A DNA stretch of 64,000 nucleotides, taken from positions 930,001 to 994,000 of the forward strand of contig NZ_UHIY01000001.1 of NCBI RefSeq assembly GCF_900460525.1, read 5' to 3'. Below the pieces are notes generated by a model. It was not told the DNA's origin. It searched no databases and was given only the letters and a program-made list of their open reading frames with translations. How positions within the stretch are numbered: the stretch's first letter is position 1; the number at the start of each line of letters is the position of its first letter. The translations under genes were made by a program, and so were the position numbers. This DNA comes from Yersinia kristensenii. GTDB taxonomy: Bacteria > Pseudomonadota > Gammaproteobacteria > Enterobacterales > Enterobacteriaceae. This document shows positions 9,243 to 18,568 of this stretch, piece after piece.

Positions 9243-12026
9243 TTATTTCGCCGGACTGAGACTAAATACTTTCGGATTGCGCCCTAACCATTGAGCAGCT
9301 AAAGCATTGACCTGCTCAAGCGTGACCGCTTTCACTTGCTGTTCCTCTTGGGCCAGCAAAGCAAAATTGCCATCATCACTGGCCACCTGCGCCAGTGCAT
9401 CAGTCCAATAACTGGCACTGTTACGGCTGCTATCCTGTTCAATCCACCAGGCTTTTTTGGCTTTATCCAACTCTGATTGCGTGACGCCCTCAGCCGCTAT
9501 TTGCTGTAACACCTTTTGCGCCATTTGCGTCATTTCCTGCGCGCGTTCTGGGGCGGAGGTAAAGTTGAGCCGCGCCAAATAATAAGGCTGCGGCAGTTTT
9601 GCCAATAGCTGCGAAAAGCCCAACGTATAGATACCGCTAGCTTGTTCGCGCATGTCATAACGCAGCCGTAATGTGACAATTTTATCCAATAATTGCAGCG
9701 CCAGTTGATTCGGCTGCGACCAGTTGGCATCCGCCGAGAACTGCATACTGACCATGGTTTTCGGGCTACTGGCTAGCGGGTAATCCTGGCTCATCGCCTG
9801 ATTCAGCGGTTTTATTGCTAAATCGCGCCAATGCAAACGCTGTTCGCTACGCGGCAAGCCGCCCAGCCATGTCTCTACCAGAGGTTGTAAGCGCTTTTCA
9901 TCCAGCGCACCACTGAGGGTTACGGTCATATCTTGGGGGGCAGAAAAGAGCTGGCGGTGGCGCTGTTCAAGACCCGCCACAGTAAAATCACGCCACGGGC
10001 CGGTGGCCGTCACTAACAACCGATCGCCATGCTGATAACCGGCTTGGGTAATGCTGTCGAGGAAGCGGCGCTCCACCGGCTGTTTCTCTAACCCCAGCGC
10101 AAATGACTGTTTTTGTTGCGCCAGTTTCTCCGCCGAGAACTGCGGCGCGGTGATTTTCAAATACAATAATTGCAGCAGCGGCTCAAGTTTGTCTGCCGGT
10201 GCCGACCCGCGCAACCCGTGGAACAGCATCTCGTCATAAGGGGCGATGGTCACTTCTGTTTGCTTACCTAGCTGGGCCAACTGGTGTGGAGTGTATTGGC
10301 TGTAACCGCTAACTTGTGGCAGCCGCATCGCCCAATTGACTTCACCCACGCTATTATCATCTTCTAGCGAGCGCCCACCGGGGATGCGCAGCGAGAGTTG
10401 CACATCATCTTTCAAGCGGTTATTGGCTTTAACAATCACCCGAACGCCATTGCTCAATGTCCAGAGTTGGGTGTCAGGGATGGGTAAAGTCTGGCGCTGT
10501 ACAATTTTGCCCGCAGCCGGTGGGGTGACGGTCAAGGTGACCGGCTTCGGTTTCAGGGTAAACGGCCCCGGCGTGCTTTGGCGGATACTGTTCCACATCG
10601 CCGCCAATTGCTGATTATCCACCAGCGATTTATCACTATCCGGGCCAATCAGTGCCAGTCGAGCTGAACCTTCCTGCAATAATTCAGCCACTTGAGCTTG
10701 AACATGCTCTGGGCCGATGGCCTCAAGCCAGGTTTTGGTCATCGCGAATTGCTGCTGTTTATTCAGCATCGGCAGATCAAACTCAATGGCGGTGGTAAGA
10801 TTATCCGCCAGATAATCATGCTGATAGCGGCTTTCACTGGCGGCCTGCTGGCTCAGTTTAGTGAGGATTTGCTGACGAGCCGCATTCAGTTCCACGTCAC
10901 TGACCGGCGCAGTGGCCATCCGTTGTAACTCGGTGAATAACTGGCGCAGTGTCCCGTTATAGTCACTGCCTTGCGGGCGGGCAATCATCAAATGTTGAAT
11001 CCGGCGGTTGTCCAGCAGGGCACCTTGTTGATTGATACTCGCCACCGATAACAGGCCGTTATCCACCAACAATGAGAGCCGCTGATTAAAAATGGTCAGC
11101 CACAGGGTATCAAGCAGGTCGCGCCATTGCCCATTCGCACTGTCTAAAGGTGCCGCCAGGTCGCGCTGTAGCGCCAGTTGAATAATGCGCGTGCCCTGTT
11201 CAGCATCAAATACCGTGCTGAGCATCAACCCCGGTTGCGGAGCAAATTTTGCCCAGTTGGCACCATCTTGCGCCGAGTGCTTCGGGGCGGGAATAGCAAA
11301 TAACCCCTTGATCTGCTGACGTAAATCACCCGCATTAAACTTACCGACCACCACCAATGCCATGCGCTGCGGTTGATACCATTGCTGATAATAATTCACG
11401 GCCTCACTCACCGGAGCTTGCCGCACCACATCCAACAACCCAATAGGATCGCGCTCTACATAGCGGCTACCTTGATAGCGCAAGCGCTCCAAAGCTTGAT
11501 TGATGCGGAACCCGACCCCTTGACGCAAGCGCCACTCTTCCACAATCACCTGGCGCTCTTTATCAAAGGCGGCGGGTTCAAAACTGATGCCCTGCGCCCA
11601 ATCCGATAAAATGTGCAGCCCCAAAGTCAGCTGTTTGGCATCGGCATTCGGCAGTGACAATTTGTAGGTGGTGGCATTGAGACTGGTCACCGCGTTGACA
11701 TGGCTACCCAACGTAATCCCCTGTTTTTCCAGCGATTTAAAGCTGCTGGTGCCGGGGAAGTTGCGGGTACCTTTGAACGCCATATGCTCGACAAAATGCG
11801 CTAGCCCGCGCTGTTGTTCACTCTCTTGCACTGACCCACTGTTCACCAGCAAACGAAGTTCTACCCCGGGTTGATCACGCGGCAGCAGGTAAATCTGCAT
11901 GCCATTGTCCAGAGTGAAATGCTGGAGGTCAGCGCGCACCGGCAGTTTTTGCTCCTCGGCAGAAACCGGCAAAACACTCCCCAAAAACAAGCAAACGAGT
12001 AATGTTCGCACTAGTCGGTTAAGCAT
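9243..12026 (-). CDS. pqqL: PqqL/FusC-type M16 zinc protease
   Basis: A 927-residue periplasmic metalloprotease with a signal peptide (residues 1-23, cleavage after VSA). The inverted zinc motif is HFVEH at residues 77-81, with the third ligand glutamate in 'QVIVEEWRLR'. Two M16 repeats follow, the second without a zinc site, as usual for this family. E. coli PqqL is about 930 residues and is encoded beside yddA and yddB, the same trio seen here. The related FusC of Pectobacterium cleaves imported ferredoxin in the periplasm to free iron. The start overlaps the end of the ABC gene by 16 bases, and AAGGAG precedes the ATG. The actual protein substrate in this organism is unknown. Confidence 0.85.
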   Translation of the reverse strand: MLNRLVRTLLVCLFLGSVLPVSAEEQKLPVRADLQHFTLDNGMQIYLLPRDQPGVELRLLVNSGSVQESEQQRGLAHFVEHMAFKGTRNFPGTSSFKSLEKQGITLGSHVNAVTSLNATTYKLSLPNADAKQLTLGLHILSDWAQGISFEPAAFDKERQVIVEEWRLRQGVGFRINQALERLRYQGSRYVERDPIGLLDVVRQAPVSEAVNYYQQWYQPQRMALVVVGKFNAGDLRQQIKGLFAIPAPKHSAQDGANWAKFAPQPGLMLSTVFDAEQGTRIIQLALQRDLAAPLDSANGQWRDLLDTLWLTIFNQRLSLLVDNGLLSVASINQQGALLDNRRIQHLMIARPQGSDYNGTLRQLFTELQRMATAPVSDVELNAARQQILTKLSQQAASESRYQHDYLADNLTTAIEFDLPMLNKQQQFAMTKTWLEAIGPEHVQAQVAELLQEGSARLALIGPDSDKSLVDNQQLAAMWNSIRQSTPGPFTLKPKPVTLTVTPPAAGKIVQRQTLPIPDTQLWTLSNGVRVIVKANNRLKDDVQLSLRIPGGRSLEDDNSVGEVNWAMRLPQVSGYSQYTPHQLAQLGKQTEVTIAPYDEMLFHGLRGSAPADKLEPLLQLLYLKITAPQFSAEKLAQQKQSFALGLEKQPVERRFLDSITQAGYQHGDRLLVTATGPWRDFTVAGLEQRHRQLFSAPQDMTVTLSGALDEKRLQPLVETWLGGLPRSEQRLHWRDLAIKPLNQAMSQDYPLASSPKTMVSMQFSADANWSQPNQLALQLLDKIVTLRLRYDMREQASGIYTLGFSQLLAKLPQPYYLARLNFTSAPERAQEMTQMAQKVLQQIAAEGVTQSELDKAKKAWWIEQDSSRNSASYWTDALAQVASDDGNFALLAQEEQQVKAVTLEQVNALAAQWLGRNPKVFSLSPAK

Positions 12027-13717
12027 GGCGTAGCAACTCCTTGAATAGCATCGGATAAATCATCGAGGTGATATTGATGGTCGGCAATCTCAGCCAGGAA
12101 TGTTTGGTGGCTGACCAGCAACACCGCACTGTGTGGCAATTGCTGTCTGAGCAACTGTAATAAGTGGCGAGCACTGGCAGCATCCAGCGCAGCAGTGGTT
12201 TCATCCAGTAAAATCAACCGCGGTTGGTTCAGTAACAGGCGGGCGAACATCAGCCGTTGCTGTTCCCCCCCCGACAAGCGCTGCTGCCAATCAGTTGACA
12301 GCGCCAACTGATAATTCAGTTGTGGTAAGCCCACTTGCAGCAGAACCTGCTGGAATTGCGCTTCACTGAAATCACCGCGCTGTGCCGGATAAGCCAATAA
12401 ATCGTCCAGCCGTTCGTGGGGCAGATAGAGGCGCTGGGGCAACCAACTCACACTGTCACTGCGCTGAACGCGGCCCTGATAATGTGGCCAATGGCCGCTC
12501 AAGGTGCGCAGCAAGGTGGATTTGCCGATTCCCGACCGCCCTTGGATCAGGGTCAAACTGCCCGCCGCCGCATTGAGGGTGATGTTGCTCAGTAGCATCG
12601 CGCCCTCCGCAGTATAGAGATCCAGCGCGGCGCGCAGTGGTAAGTCGTCGTCCGGCGCGCTGTCAACCGGGCTGGTGGGCTCGGCATCCAGCAACACCAC
12701 AAAGTTATACAAACGGGTGACTGTGGCCTGCCAGGCGGCAATCTCGCGATAGGAGAAAATAAACCAGCCCAGCGCCCCGGCAACTTGGGCAAAAGATTGG
12801 CGAATTTGCATCAGCCCGCCGAGCAACAACTCACCGGCCAAAAATTTCGGCAGCGCAAAGAAAATCGGGGCCAGCGCACTGAGTTGCTGGTAACCCACAG
12901 TGAAGAATGAGAGGTTTTTTTCATAGCGGATAAGCTTATACCAGTTATCGGCCACCGCGCGGAAACGCTGCAATAATGCCCCGCGCTCATGGCGTTCACC
13001 CCGCTGACCGGCAATGGCGTCACTGGCTTCGCGCCGAGCAATCAATCCACTGCGGTAATCGGCCTCACGCCGCTGACGATCCATATTCAACTGGCGCAGC
13101 GGATAGCCAATCCAATGGGTCAGGGTGATGCCAATCAAGGTGTACCCAATACACACCCAGAACATATAACCGGGCAGAGTGAAACTGTGCTGCGCCAGTG
13201 AGAAGCTAATACTGCCGGAGAGTTGCCACAAAATGGCGGCGAACGAAATCAGGGTGAGCAGCGAATGCAGGAAGGTAATGAGCAAGCGCAAGCTGGACTC
13301 AATCAGTAACCGGACATCCTCAGCAATACGCTGGTCGGGGTTATCCGGCACCAGTGCATTGATTTTTAACGCATAATGCTGGCCTTTGTGAGACAACCAG
13401 CGCGCTAAAATATGTTCGGTCATGCCGATACGCCAGCGCATTATTAATCTCTGTTTGAGGTAGTCGGCAAAAACCACCACCAAAATCAACGCGCTGACCA
13501 ACAGAATAAAATGTTGCAATAACTGGTACAGCGCCTGGCTATTGAGTTGCTGTAACGCGTTGTAAAAACTGCCATTCCATTGGTTAAGTTGCACATTAAA
13601 CCAAACAGAAGAAAGGCTGAGTGCCAACACCACCAGCAGCAACAGCCAGGCCAGCAGTGCTGAGCGGATGCCCCAGAAGGGTCTGGCAAGGTAATAGAAT
13701 TGTCTCAGTGTTTTCAT
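12011..13717 (-). CDS. SbmA/BacA-like ABC transporter, YddA/FusD type
   Basis: A 568-residue protein that joins a membrane domain of the SbmA/BacA type (residues 1-330; motif NPDQRIAEDVRLLIESSL near 125) to an ATPase domain. Walker A is GRSGIGKSTLL, the signature is [16 protein letters not shown], and Walker B is RLILLDETTAALD. The nearest relative I recall is E. coli YddA, encoded beside a TonB-dependent receptor and PqqL. The Fus system of Pectobacterium includes a similar ABC protein, FusD. It may move peptide or iron-containing products across the inner membrane, but direction and substrate are unknown. Its last codons overlap the start of the protease gene, so the two are translationally coupled. 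Confidence 0.8.
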   Translation of the reverse strand: MKTLRQFYYLARPFWGIRSALLAWLLLLVVLALSLSSVWFNVQLNQWNGSFYNALQQLNSQALYQLLQHFILLVSALILVVVFADYLKQRLIMRWRIGMTEHILARWLSHKGQHYALKINALVPDNPDQRIAEDVRLLIESSLRLLITFLHSLLTLISFAAILWQLSGSISFSLAQHSFTLPGYMFWVCIGYTLIGITLTHWIGYPLRQLNMDRQRREADYRSGLIARREASDAIAGQRGERHERGALLQRFRAVADNWYKLIRYEKNLSFFTVGYQQLSALAPIFFALPKFLAGELLLGGLMQIRQSFAQVAGALGWFIFSYREIAAWQATVTRLYNFVVLLDAEPTSPVDSAPDDDLPLRAALDLYTAEGAMLLSNITLNAAAGSLTLIQGRSGIGKSTLLRTLSGHWPHYQGRVQRSDSVSWLPQRLYLPHERLDDLLAYPAQRGDFSEAQFQQVLLQVGLPQLNYQLALSTDWQQRLSGGEQQRLMFARLLLNQPRLILLDETTAALDAASARHLLQLLRQQLPHSAVLLVSHQTFLAEIADHQYHLDDLSDAIQGVATPCLTD

Positions 13718-13774
13718 AAGTTGCTTTTATCAATAAACGGCAAGCAAAGGTTCTGAAGATTCAGAACAAAAAGT

Positions 13775-13798
13775 ATCGGGCCGCCGCAGCAACCCGAT
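13775..13798 (-). terminator. Hairpin between the receptor and ABC genes, possible partial terminator
   Basis: On the minus strand ATCGGG pairs with CCCGAT (13793-13798 with 13775-13780) around a GC-rich loop, followed by ACTTTTTG. It starts about 20 bases after the receptor stop. A second hairpin, GTTCTGAA with TTCAGAAC (13750-13757 with 13760-13767), follows. It could lower expression of the two downstream genes relative to the receptor. Confidence 0.5.
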
Positions 13799-13819
13799 GA
13801 TTTTAAATAACAAATCCGA

Positions 13820-16591
13820 TTACAGGTCGTAGCTCACTTGCAGCCAGAATTGGCGGCCTGGCTCATAGGAGTGCAGCACGCGATCGCCATACACGAAGGT
13901 GTCAGACACATTGCGTTTGTTGAGTAAGTTATTCACCTCAACCGAGATCCCGGCACCATAAGCAAAGGCGGGCTGCCAGGTCACTTTGGTATCCCAGCGA
14001 AAGTTGCTGGCAAAGTGCGTTTTCTCATATTTCAGCATCTGAGTGCCGGTGTTGGTGTCGGTGTAATACTCATTCTGATAGCGCACCGCTTGATTACGTG
14101 CACTGCGCCATTGCCACAGGTTATAGAAGGTAAGGTCGTATTCTTGCCACTGGCTGGTGAGTTCCAGATTAAGTCGCCACGGCGAGTTGAAGTTTGTCGA
14201 GGGTAAATCAGCAGCATTAATCACTTTGCCGTCGTACCACACTTTGTCAGAATCCAGTTTGGTGTTCGGGTCAAAGAAGGCATAGCCTTGATCTTTCGGG
14301 GTATTACTTTTACTTTGCTGCCAGGTCAGCGAGCTGGTAAAGGCATGGGTGGTTGATGCCAATTCCCAAGGTTTGCTGTTGCTAACAGAGAGTGAGACCG
14401 TGTCGTTACTGCTGCGGCCGCCATTATCAAAAGTACGAATACGGGCTTGGTTCGCATCACTTGGATTACGGTATTTGGTGCGGCTGCGCACTTCGTCATA
14501 ACCTTCACGATGCACATACTGTAAGCGCCATGTGCTCTGCATCACCTGCTGCTGGAGAGCAAAACTCAGTTCGTCGTTATACGGCGTCTTTAAGCTGTCA
14601 ATGCCTTCAAAGTCTTTCACCCCGTCCCACTCATTCTCGGACGGATCCAGTGAACAGAAGTAATAGCAATGTTCCATACCCGCGTTCTGCGCTTCGTACA
14701 GTGCGTAAGTCAGCATCGAGCGGCCATAGTAGCGGTTAGCGCCCGCAATCAGCACGGTATCGCCGGAACCAAACACATCAAGGCTGCTGCTCAGACGCGG
14801 TGCAATATTAGTTTTTTGCACAAAGTCATCGCGGTCCAAACGCGCACCTGGGCGCACAGTCAGGCGGCCATATTGCATGCTATCATCCAAAAACAGCGCG
14901 TAATTGGTGTAACCGGCCTCATAGTTACCGGCGCGGAAACGGGTGATATAACTGGCTTCGGTCAGGTCAGCGATATCATCCGCCGCGGCACTGAATTTGT
15001 AGCGGTAATAGTCGCGTTCCCGGATATAGCGAGCAGTGGTTTTGTTAAGTTCAAAGCCAAGGTTAGGGGCATGTTGTAAGCCCAAGGCATTAAATTCATT
15101 AAAACGCAGCACCCCTTTGGCACTGGCGCTGTTCTGGCGAGTGGTCAAATCCCCCTGTCCGCCATTGTTATAAAACTGCGGGTTGCGCCAGTCGGTGTAA
15201 TAGTCTTCCAGAGTGAAGAAGTCTTTCATGTCATTAGTGCGTTCATCTTTAAGCTGCTGATAACCGGCGGTAAAATCCAGGTTAGCAATATCAAAACGGT
15301 GCTCCAATTGGAGTGTGGTGCTCAGCCCATTGTGGTCGTTGTCATAGCCGGAATTAATGACACTGCTGGAGAACAGCGTGCTGGTGTACGCCGAATAATT
15401 CGCCGAGAGATGCGCGCTGGTGCGCTCATTAGCATCCCAGGAAAGCTTGGTAAAATAGTTATCCGAAACCCGCTTCTGGCTACGATAGCCGGGCGTGACT
15501 GACACCACTTCCAGCTCATTATTTGGCCCCAATTGCAGGCCGCTGCCGCCGGTGGTGTAGGTCGGAATATCAGAAAGGCGCTGTGAGGCGGAAAATACAA
15601 TGCCCATATTGTCGGTGATACCCGCTTCAAACCAGCCACCATAACTTTGTTTGTTGTACTTCGGCTGATAACGCGCCGGGCGGCTGGTATCGTTTTTTGA
15701 ACTGTCGAAATCCATATTCGGATCGGTGAAAACCTTGTTCCATGCGGAACGGGTTTCACGATAGAAAACATGGGCGCTGTCCTCACCGCGCCAGCGGCGG
15801 CTGGTGACATCCAATGTACCGCCGGTAAAACCGCCAAATTCCACCGGAATGTTGTTGTCGAACACCGTGATACTGTCGATCAGGCGGCTGTCGAGATACA
15901 TGCCCTGATCACCACTATCGACGCGAGTAATGGTTTCGCCGTTGCCATCACTCGCCGGGTCAATGTCATTATTAAAACTGACACCGTCCAGATTGTAGGC
16001 ATTTTGATAGCTCGACGAACCATGGATAGAAATAGCGCCGGGCTTGATTTCGCCTTGCGTCATGCTGGTGTTACCGCTATTGGAAAACTGTACCGCCGGG
16101 TTGGTGCGCAGTAATTCGGTAATATTGCCGTTACCGGTCGGGCGTTGGCGAATCTCTTCGGAGGTGACCACCTGCGGGGCCGACATCAAATTATCCACCG
16201 CAACACGGCCACCGGCCTCCCCCATGACTGAGGTGGTCGGTAACACCATGCTACCCGCGGAAGCGCCCGCCGCCAGCATCGGGCGGATGACGTACCCCTT
16301 GCCACTAGAAACCAGCTCTAATCCGCTGCCTGCCAGCAATTGCTGCAATGCCGCGGGCGCGCTGTAGTGACCACTGAGGGCTGGCGCACGCAAATTACGC
16401 ACATCGGATTCATCGAAAATAACGTGCAGTTGGCCCTGTTGTGCCACCTGCGTGATAGCATTCGCCAACGGTTGTGCCGCCAGATTAAACTGCGCATCCG
16501 CCGCCATCACGCCCTGCGTGGTGAATAGCGTTGCCAGCGCCAAAGCAGAGAAAACAGGCATCCCAGAAAATTTCTTTTTATTGTTTATCAT
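13820..16591 (-). CDS. TonB-dependent outer-membrane receptor with N-terminal STN signalling domain
   Basis: A 923-residue receptor. The signal peptide ends at VMAADA. An STN domain follows (residues about 32-105: 'ANAITQVAQQGQLHVIFDES', 'LQQLLAGSGLELV'), which marks receptors that signal to a FecR-type anti-sigma factor. Then come the plug ('LLRTNPAVQFSNSGN', 'NLDGVSFNND') and a long barrel ending in 'GRQFWLQVSYDL'. Its operon position, with an ABC protein and an M16 protease, matches YddB of E. coli and FusA of Pectobacterium, where the ligand is a ferredoxin-type protein. The ATG at 16591 is preferred; the adjoining GTG at 16594 is possible. A Fur box lies 66 bp upstream. The substrate here cannot be deduced. 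Confidence 0.85.
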   Translation of the reverse strand: MINNKKKFSGMPVFSALALATLFTTQGVMAADAQFNLAAQPLANAITQVAQQGQLHVIFDESDVRNLRAPALSGHYSAPAALQQLLAGSGLELVSSGKGYVIRPMLAAGASAGSMVLPTTSVMGEAGGRVAVDNLMSAPQVVTSEEIRQRPTGNGNITELLRTNPAVQFSNSGNTSMTQGEIKPGAISIHGSSSYQNAYNLDGVSFNNDIDPASDGNGETITRVDSGDQGMYLDSRLIDSITVFDNNIPVEFGGFTGGTLDVTSRRWRGEDSAHVFYRETRSAWNKVFTDPNMDFDSSKNDTSRPARYQPKYNKQSYGGWFEAGITDNMGIVFSASQRLSDIPTYTTGGSGLQLGPNNELEVVSVTPGYRSQKRVSDNYFTKLSWDANERTSAHLSANYSAYTSTLFSSSVINSGYDNDHNGLSTTLQLEHRFDIANLDFTAGYQQLKDERTNDMKDFFTLEDYYTDWRNPQFYNNGGQGDLTTRQNSASAKGVLRFNEFNALGLQHAPNLGFELNKTTARYIRERDYYRYKFSAAADDIADLTEASYITRFRAGNYEAGYTNYALFLDDSMQYGRLTVRPGARLDRDDFVQKTNIAPRLSSSLDVFGSGDTVLIAGANRYYGRSMLTYALYEAQNAGMEHCYYFCSLDPSENEWDGVKDFEGIDSLKTPYNDELSFALQQQVMQSTWRLQYVHREGYDEVRSRTKYRNPSDANQARIRTFDNGGRSSNDTVSLSVSNSKPWELASTTHAFTSSLTWQQSKSNTPKDQGYAFFDPNTKLDSDKVWYDGKVINAADLPSTNFNSPWRLNLELTSQWQEYDLTFYNLWQWRSARNQAVRYQNEYYTDTNTGTQMLKYEKTHFASNFRWDTKVTWQPAFAYGAGISVEVNNLLNKRNVSDTFVYGDRVLHSYEPGRQFWLQVSYDL

Positions 16592-16656
16592 CACGCTATT
16601 TCTTCCCTAAGAAATGTCAATGCCATGCCAATAAGCACCAGCATCAGGGAAGACGT

Positions 16657-16672
16657 GATAATGAGAATTATC
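16657..16672. promoter_or_regulatory. Fur box upstream of the STN receptor gene
   Basis: GATAATGAGAATTATC is nearly palindromic and fits the Fur consensus. It lies between fecR and the receptor start, suggesting iron control of the receptor operon in addition to control by the FecI-type sigma factor. Confidence 0.75.
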
Positions 16673-16696
16673 CTCACCTATGAAATGAACTTTTTT

Positions 16697-17665
16697 TTAC
16701 TTTTTATTTAAATCACGGAAAATCATTATGTTACCTTGCGCGTCATGCACCACATTGACCGCCAATAGCAAGGGTAATGAGTCAAGGAACTCATCCGGGT
16801 GGTTTAAATCCAGTGAACCAGATACCGGTAACTGCGCCAAACTGGCATCAGTCAGTTCAATTTTACCCTGTCGATAGCGCCGTAATTGGGTCAGTAACTC
16901 TCCTAGTGGGCGGTTGCGGAACGATAATTGCCCGCTGCGCCATTCACCGATTTCAGCTACCGCACGTTGGCTGAGCTGCAAGCGTTTTTTCTCTGGCAAC
17001 AGCCGCGCCGTGTCACCGGCATGCAGCATTACCGCCGCCATATTTGGCCTGCCGGTCATCGCGACAATACCCTCTTTGACCGCCACGGCGACCTCGCCTA
17101 AGTCATAACGCACGTCAAATGCGGTTCCGACCACTTTCACTTGGCTCTCACCGGCATAAACAGTGAATGGCCGAGCTTTATTGGCGGCTACTTGTAGGTA
17201 AATTTCCCCCTGATCCAGCCAGAGTTGACGATTATCTTTGGCATAATGAACGCGAATCTGCGAATGGCGATTAACATGCACCCGAGTGCCATCTGACAGC
17301 ACGATTTCGCGGCTGTAATCGGTAGTTTGCAGACTCATATCATTGGTCAGCAACGAGGGCAATTGGCTCATCGGCAGCAACAGAGCAAACAAGAAAAATA
17401 ACCCTGCGGCGCAGCTGCGTAAGGGCCGCCAACTTCGAGCCTGTTTTGCCGGTTGCGGCGCACTGGCAGGGCGCGGAATCAATGCGCAATCGCCCCAAAC
17501 CTGCTGCATCTGGCGATAAGCCTCTGCATGGGCAGGGGAATATCGCAGCCACGCGTCCAATTGTTGTTGCTCTTGGTTGGTTAAGCGGCGGGCCTGACTA
17601 CGGCTGAACCATAACGCCGCTTGTTCATCGATTTCAGCGCTCAGAGAACGGCTCTCATCCATCAT
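16697..17665 (-). CDS. fecR: FecR-type anti-sigma/sigma-regulator protein
   Basis: A 322-residue inner-membrane protein. The N-terminal cytoplasmic part has the FecR helix 'ALWFSRSQARRLTNQEQQQ' and 'WLRYSPAHAEAYRQMQQVW' (residues 15-60). One hydrophobic segment (AAGLFFLFALLLPM, about residue 88) follows. The periplasmic part has the FecR strand pattern 'EIVLSDGTRVHVNRHSQI', and the C-terminal region would contact the STN domain of the receptor. The ATG at 17665 overlaps the end of the sigma gene by 11 bases; the longer open frame upstream lies inside that gene and is rejected. It should transmit ligand occupancy of the receptor to the sigma factor. Confidence 0.88.
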   Translation of the reverse strand: MMDESRSLSAEIDEQAALWFSRSQARRLTNQEQQQLDAWLRYSPAHAEAYRQMQQVWGDCALIPRPASAPQPAKQARSWRPLRSCAAGLFFLFALLLPMSQLPSLLTNDMSLQTTDYSREIVLSDGTRVHVNRHSQIRVHYAKDNRQLWLDQGEIYLQVAANKARPFTVYAGESQVKVVGTAFDVRYDLGEVAVAVKEGIVAMTGRPNMAAVMLHAGDTARLLPEKKRLQLSQRAVAEIGEWRSGQLSFRNRPLGELLTQLRRYRQGKIELTDASLAQLPVSGSLDLNHPDEFLDSLPLLLAVNVVHDAQGNIMIFRDLNKK

Positions 17666-18194
17666 GTTGCTCACTCCCTGATTCAGCAACGTGGCGCTTA
17701 CAATGCAGCAATGCGCCCGCAATATGTTTTTCGACCATACTGACAGAAATTCCCATTCTCTCCGCCACCTCAATTTGTGACAGGCCGTCAAAACGGTGCA
17801 TCAGAAAAGCCTCGCGGCGGCGTGGGCTGAGGCTATTGAGCGCCTCTTCCAATCGGCTCAGCCGTTGCTGCTGCTCGAGCAAATGCTGTGGATCTGCCCC
17901 GGCGGGGGCTTCTTGCTCAACATCATCATCTTCATGGCTTTGTACCAGTGCCATGCGCTGCTTGCCCGCCGCCCGCCAATGATCAATCAGCACTCGATGG
18001 GCAATCTTGAAAAGAAATGCCCGCGAATGCTCGACGGGTGTCTGTTTCGCCCGCTTTAACCACAGCGTAAAGACATCGTGCGACAGATCCGTCGCGTCGC
18101 TGGCATTATCCAGCCTTTTGCGAAAGAAACTGACCAACTGACCATAAGTGTTCTGGTAAGCCAGGCTCACTTTATTTGATGGCGGTTTATCCAT
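17655..18194 (-). CDS. fecI: FecI-type ECF sigma factor
   Basis: A 179-residue ECF sigma factor of the iron-starvation group. Region 2 is at residues 10-75 ('YGQLVSFFRKRLDNASDATD', 'HDVFTLWLKRA', 'FLFKIAHRVLIDHW') and region 4 at 115-170 ('LNSLSPRRREAFLMHRFDGL', 'EVAERMGISVSMVEKHI'). It is followed by the overlapping fecR gene and then by the receptor it probably controls. It is divergent from the TonB-like gene, with a Fur-box candidate between them, so iron starvation likely gates its synthesis and the receptor-FecR path activates it. Confidence 0.9.
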   Translation of the reverse strand: MDKPPSNKVSLAYQNTYGQLVSFFRKRLDNASDATDLSHDVFTLWLKRAKQTPVEHSRAFLFKIAHRVLIDHWRAAGKQRMALVQSHEDDDVEQEAPAGADPQHLLEQQQRLSRLEEALNSLSPRRREAFLMHRFDGLSQIEVAERMGISVSMVEKHIAGALLHCKRHVAESGSEQHDG

Positions 18195-18402
18195 GAATGC
18201 ATCCGTTAGACAGTACAGCCTCAGGCAGGCGTCGGGCAGTTACGCGGCAACCCTGCGGCATCAGGTACATCAATTCAGTGGCCCACTTTGCTGTAAAAAA
18301 GAGATAAAAAATGACAAAACAACAGTCAGTCCCGCGAGGGTGAATACCACGGGGTTTCACTCTTCTAAGGCTGGCGGTTATAAGCGAAAAGCTCATTCAA
18401 AT

Positions 18403-18428
18403 GCAAATGATAATCACAATAACTATCA
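18403..18428. promoter_or_regulatory. Fur-box candidate between fecI and the TonB-like gene
   Basis: GCAAATGATAATCACAATAACTATC contains NATAAT-type hexamers in the Fur arrangement but is less symmetric than the box at 16657. It lies about 210 bp from fecI and 140 bp from the TonB-like start, so it could serve both. Confidence 0.55.
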
Positions 18429-18540
18429 ATATGGCTATTGATTTGTATAATCTGTCACTTATTCTCTGGGGCAAAAAACCATATTGACCAACAAAAAACA
18501 CGCAAAATAAATAATAAAATCATTATTAATCAAATAAATA

Positions 18541-18563
18541 ATTAGAGTTGCAGGAAGGCGGCA
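18541..18563 (+). repeat. Terminal fragment of an ERIC element forming the leader of the TonB-like gene
   Basis: The 23 bases match the left end of the ERIC element at 3741-3763 at 22 positions (ATTnGAGTTGCAGGAAGGCG and on). The rest of an ERIC is absent. The AGGAAGG inside the fragment is the only purine-rich ribosome-binding sequence before the ATG at 18569. Confidence 0.65.
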
Positions 18564-18568
18564 CCATT

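Noticed and set aside
16697..17791. 364-codon version of fecR
   Set aside because: The first 42 codons lie within the fecI gene; the overlapping ATG at 17665 fits a coupled fecI-fecR pair.
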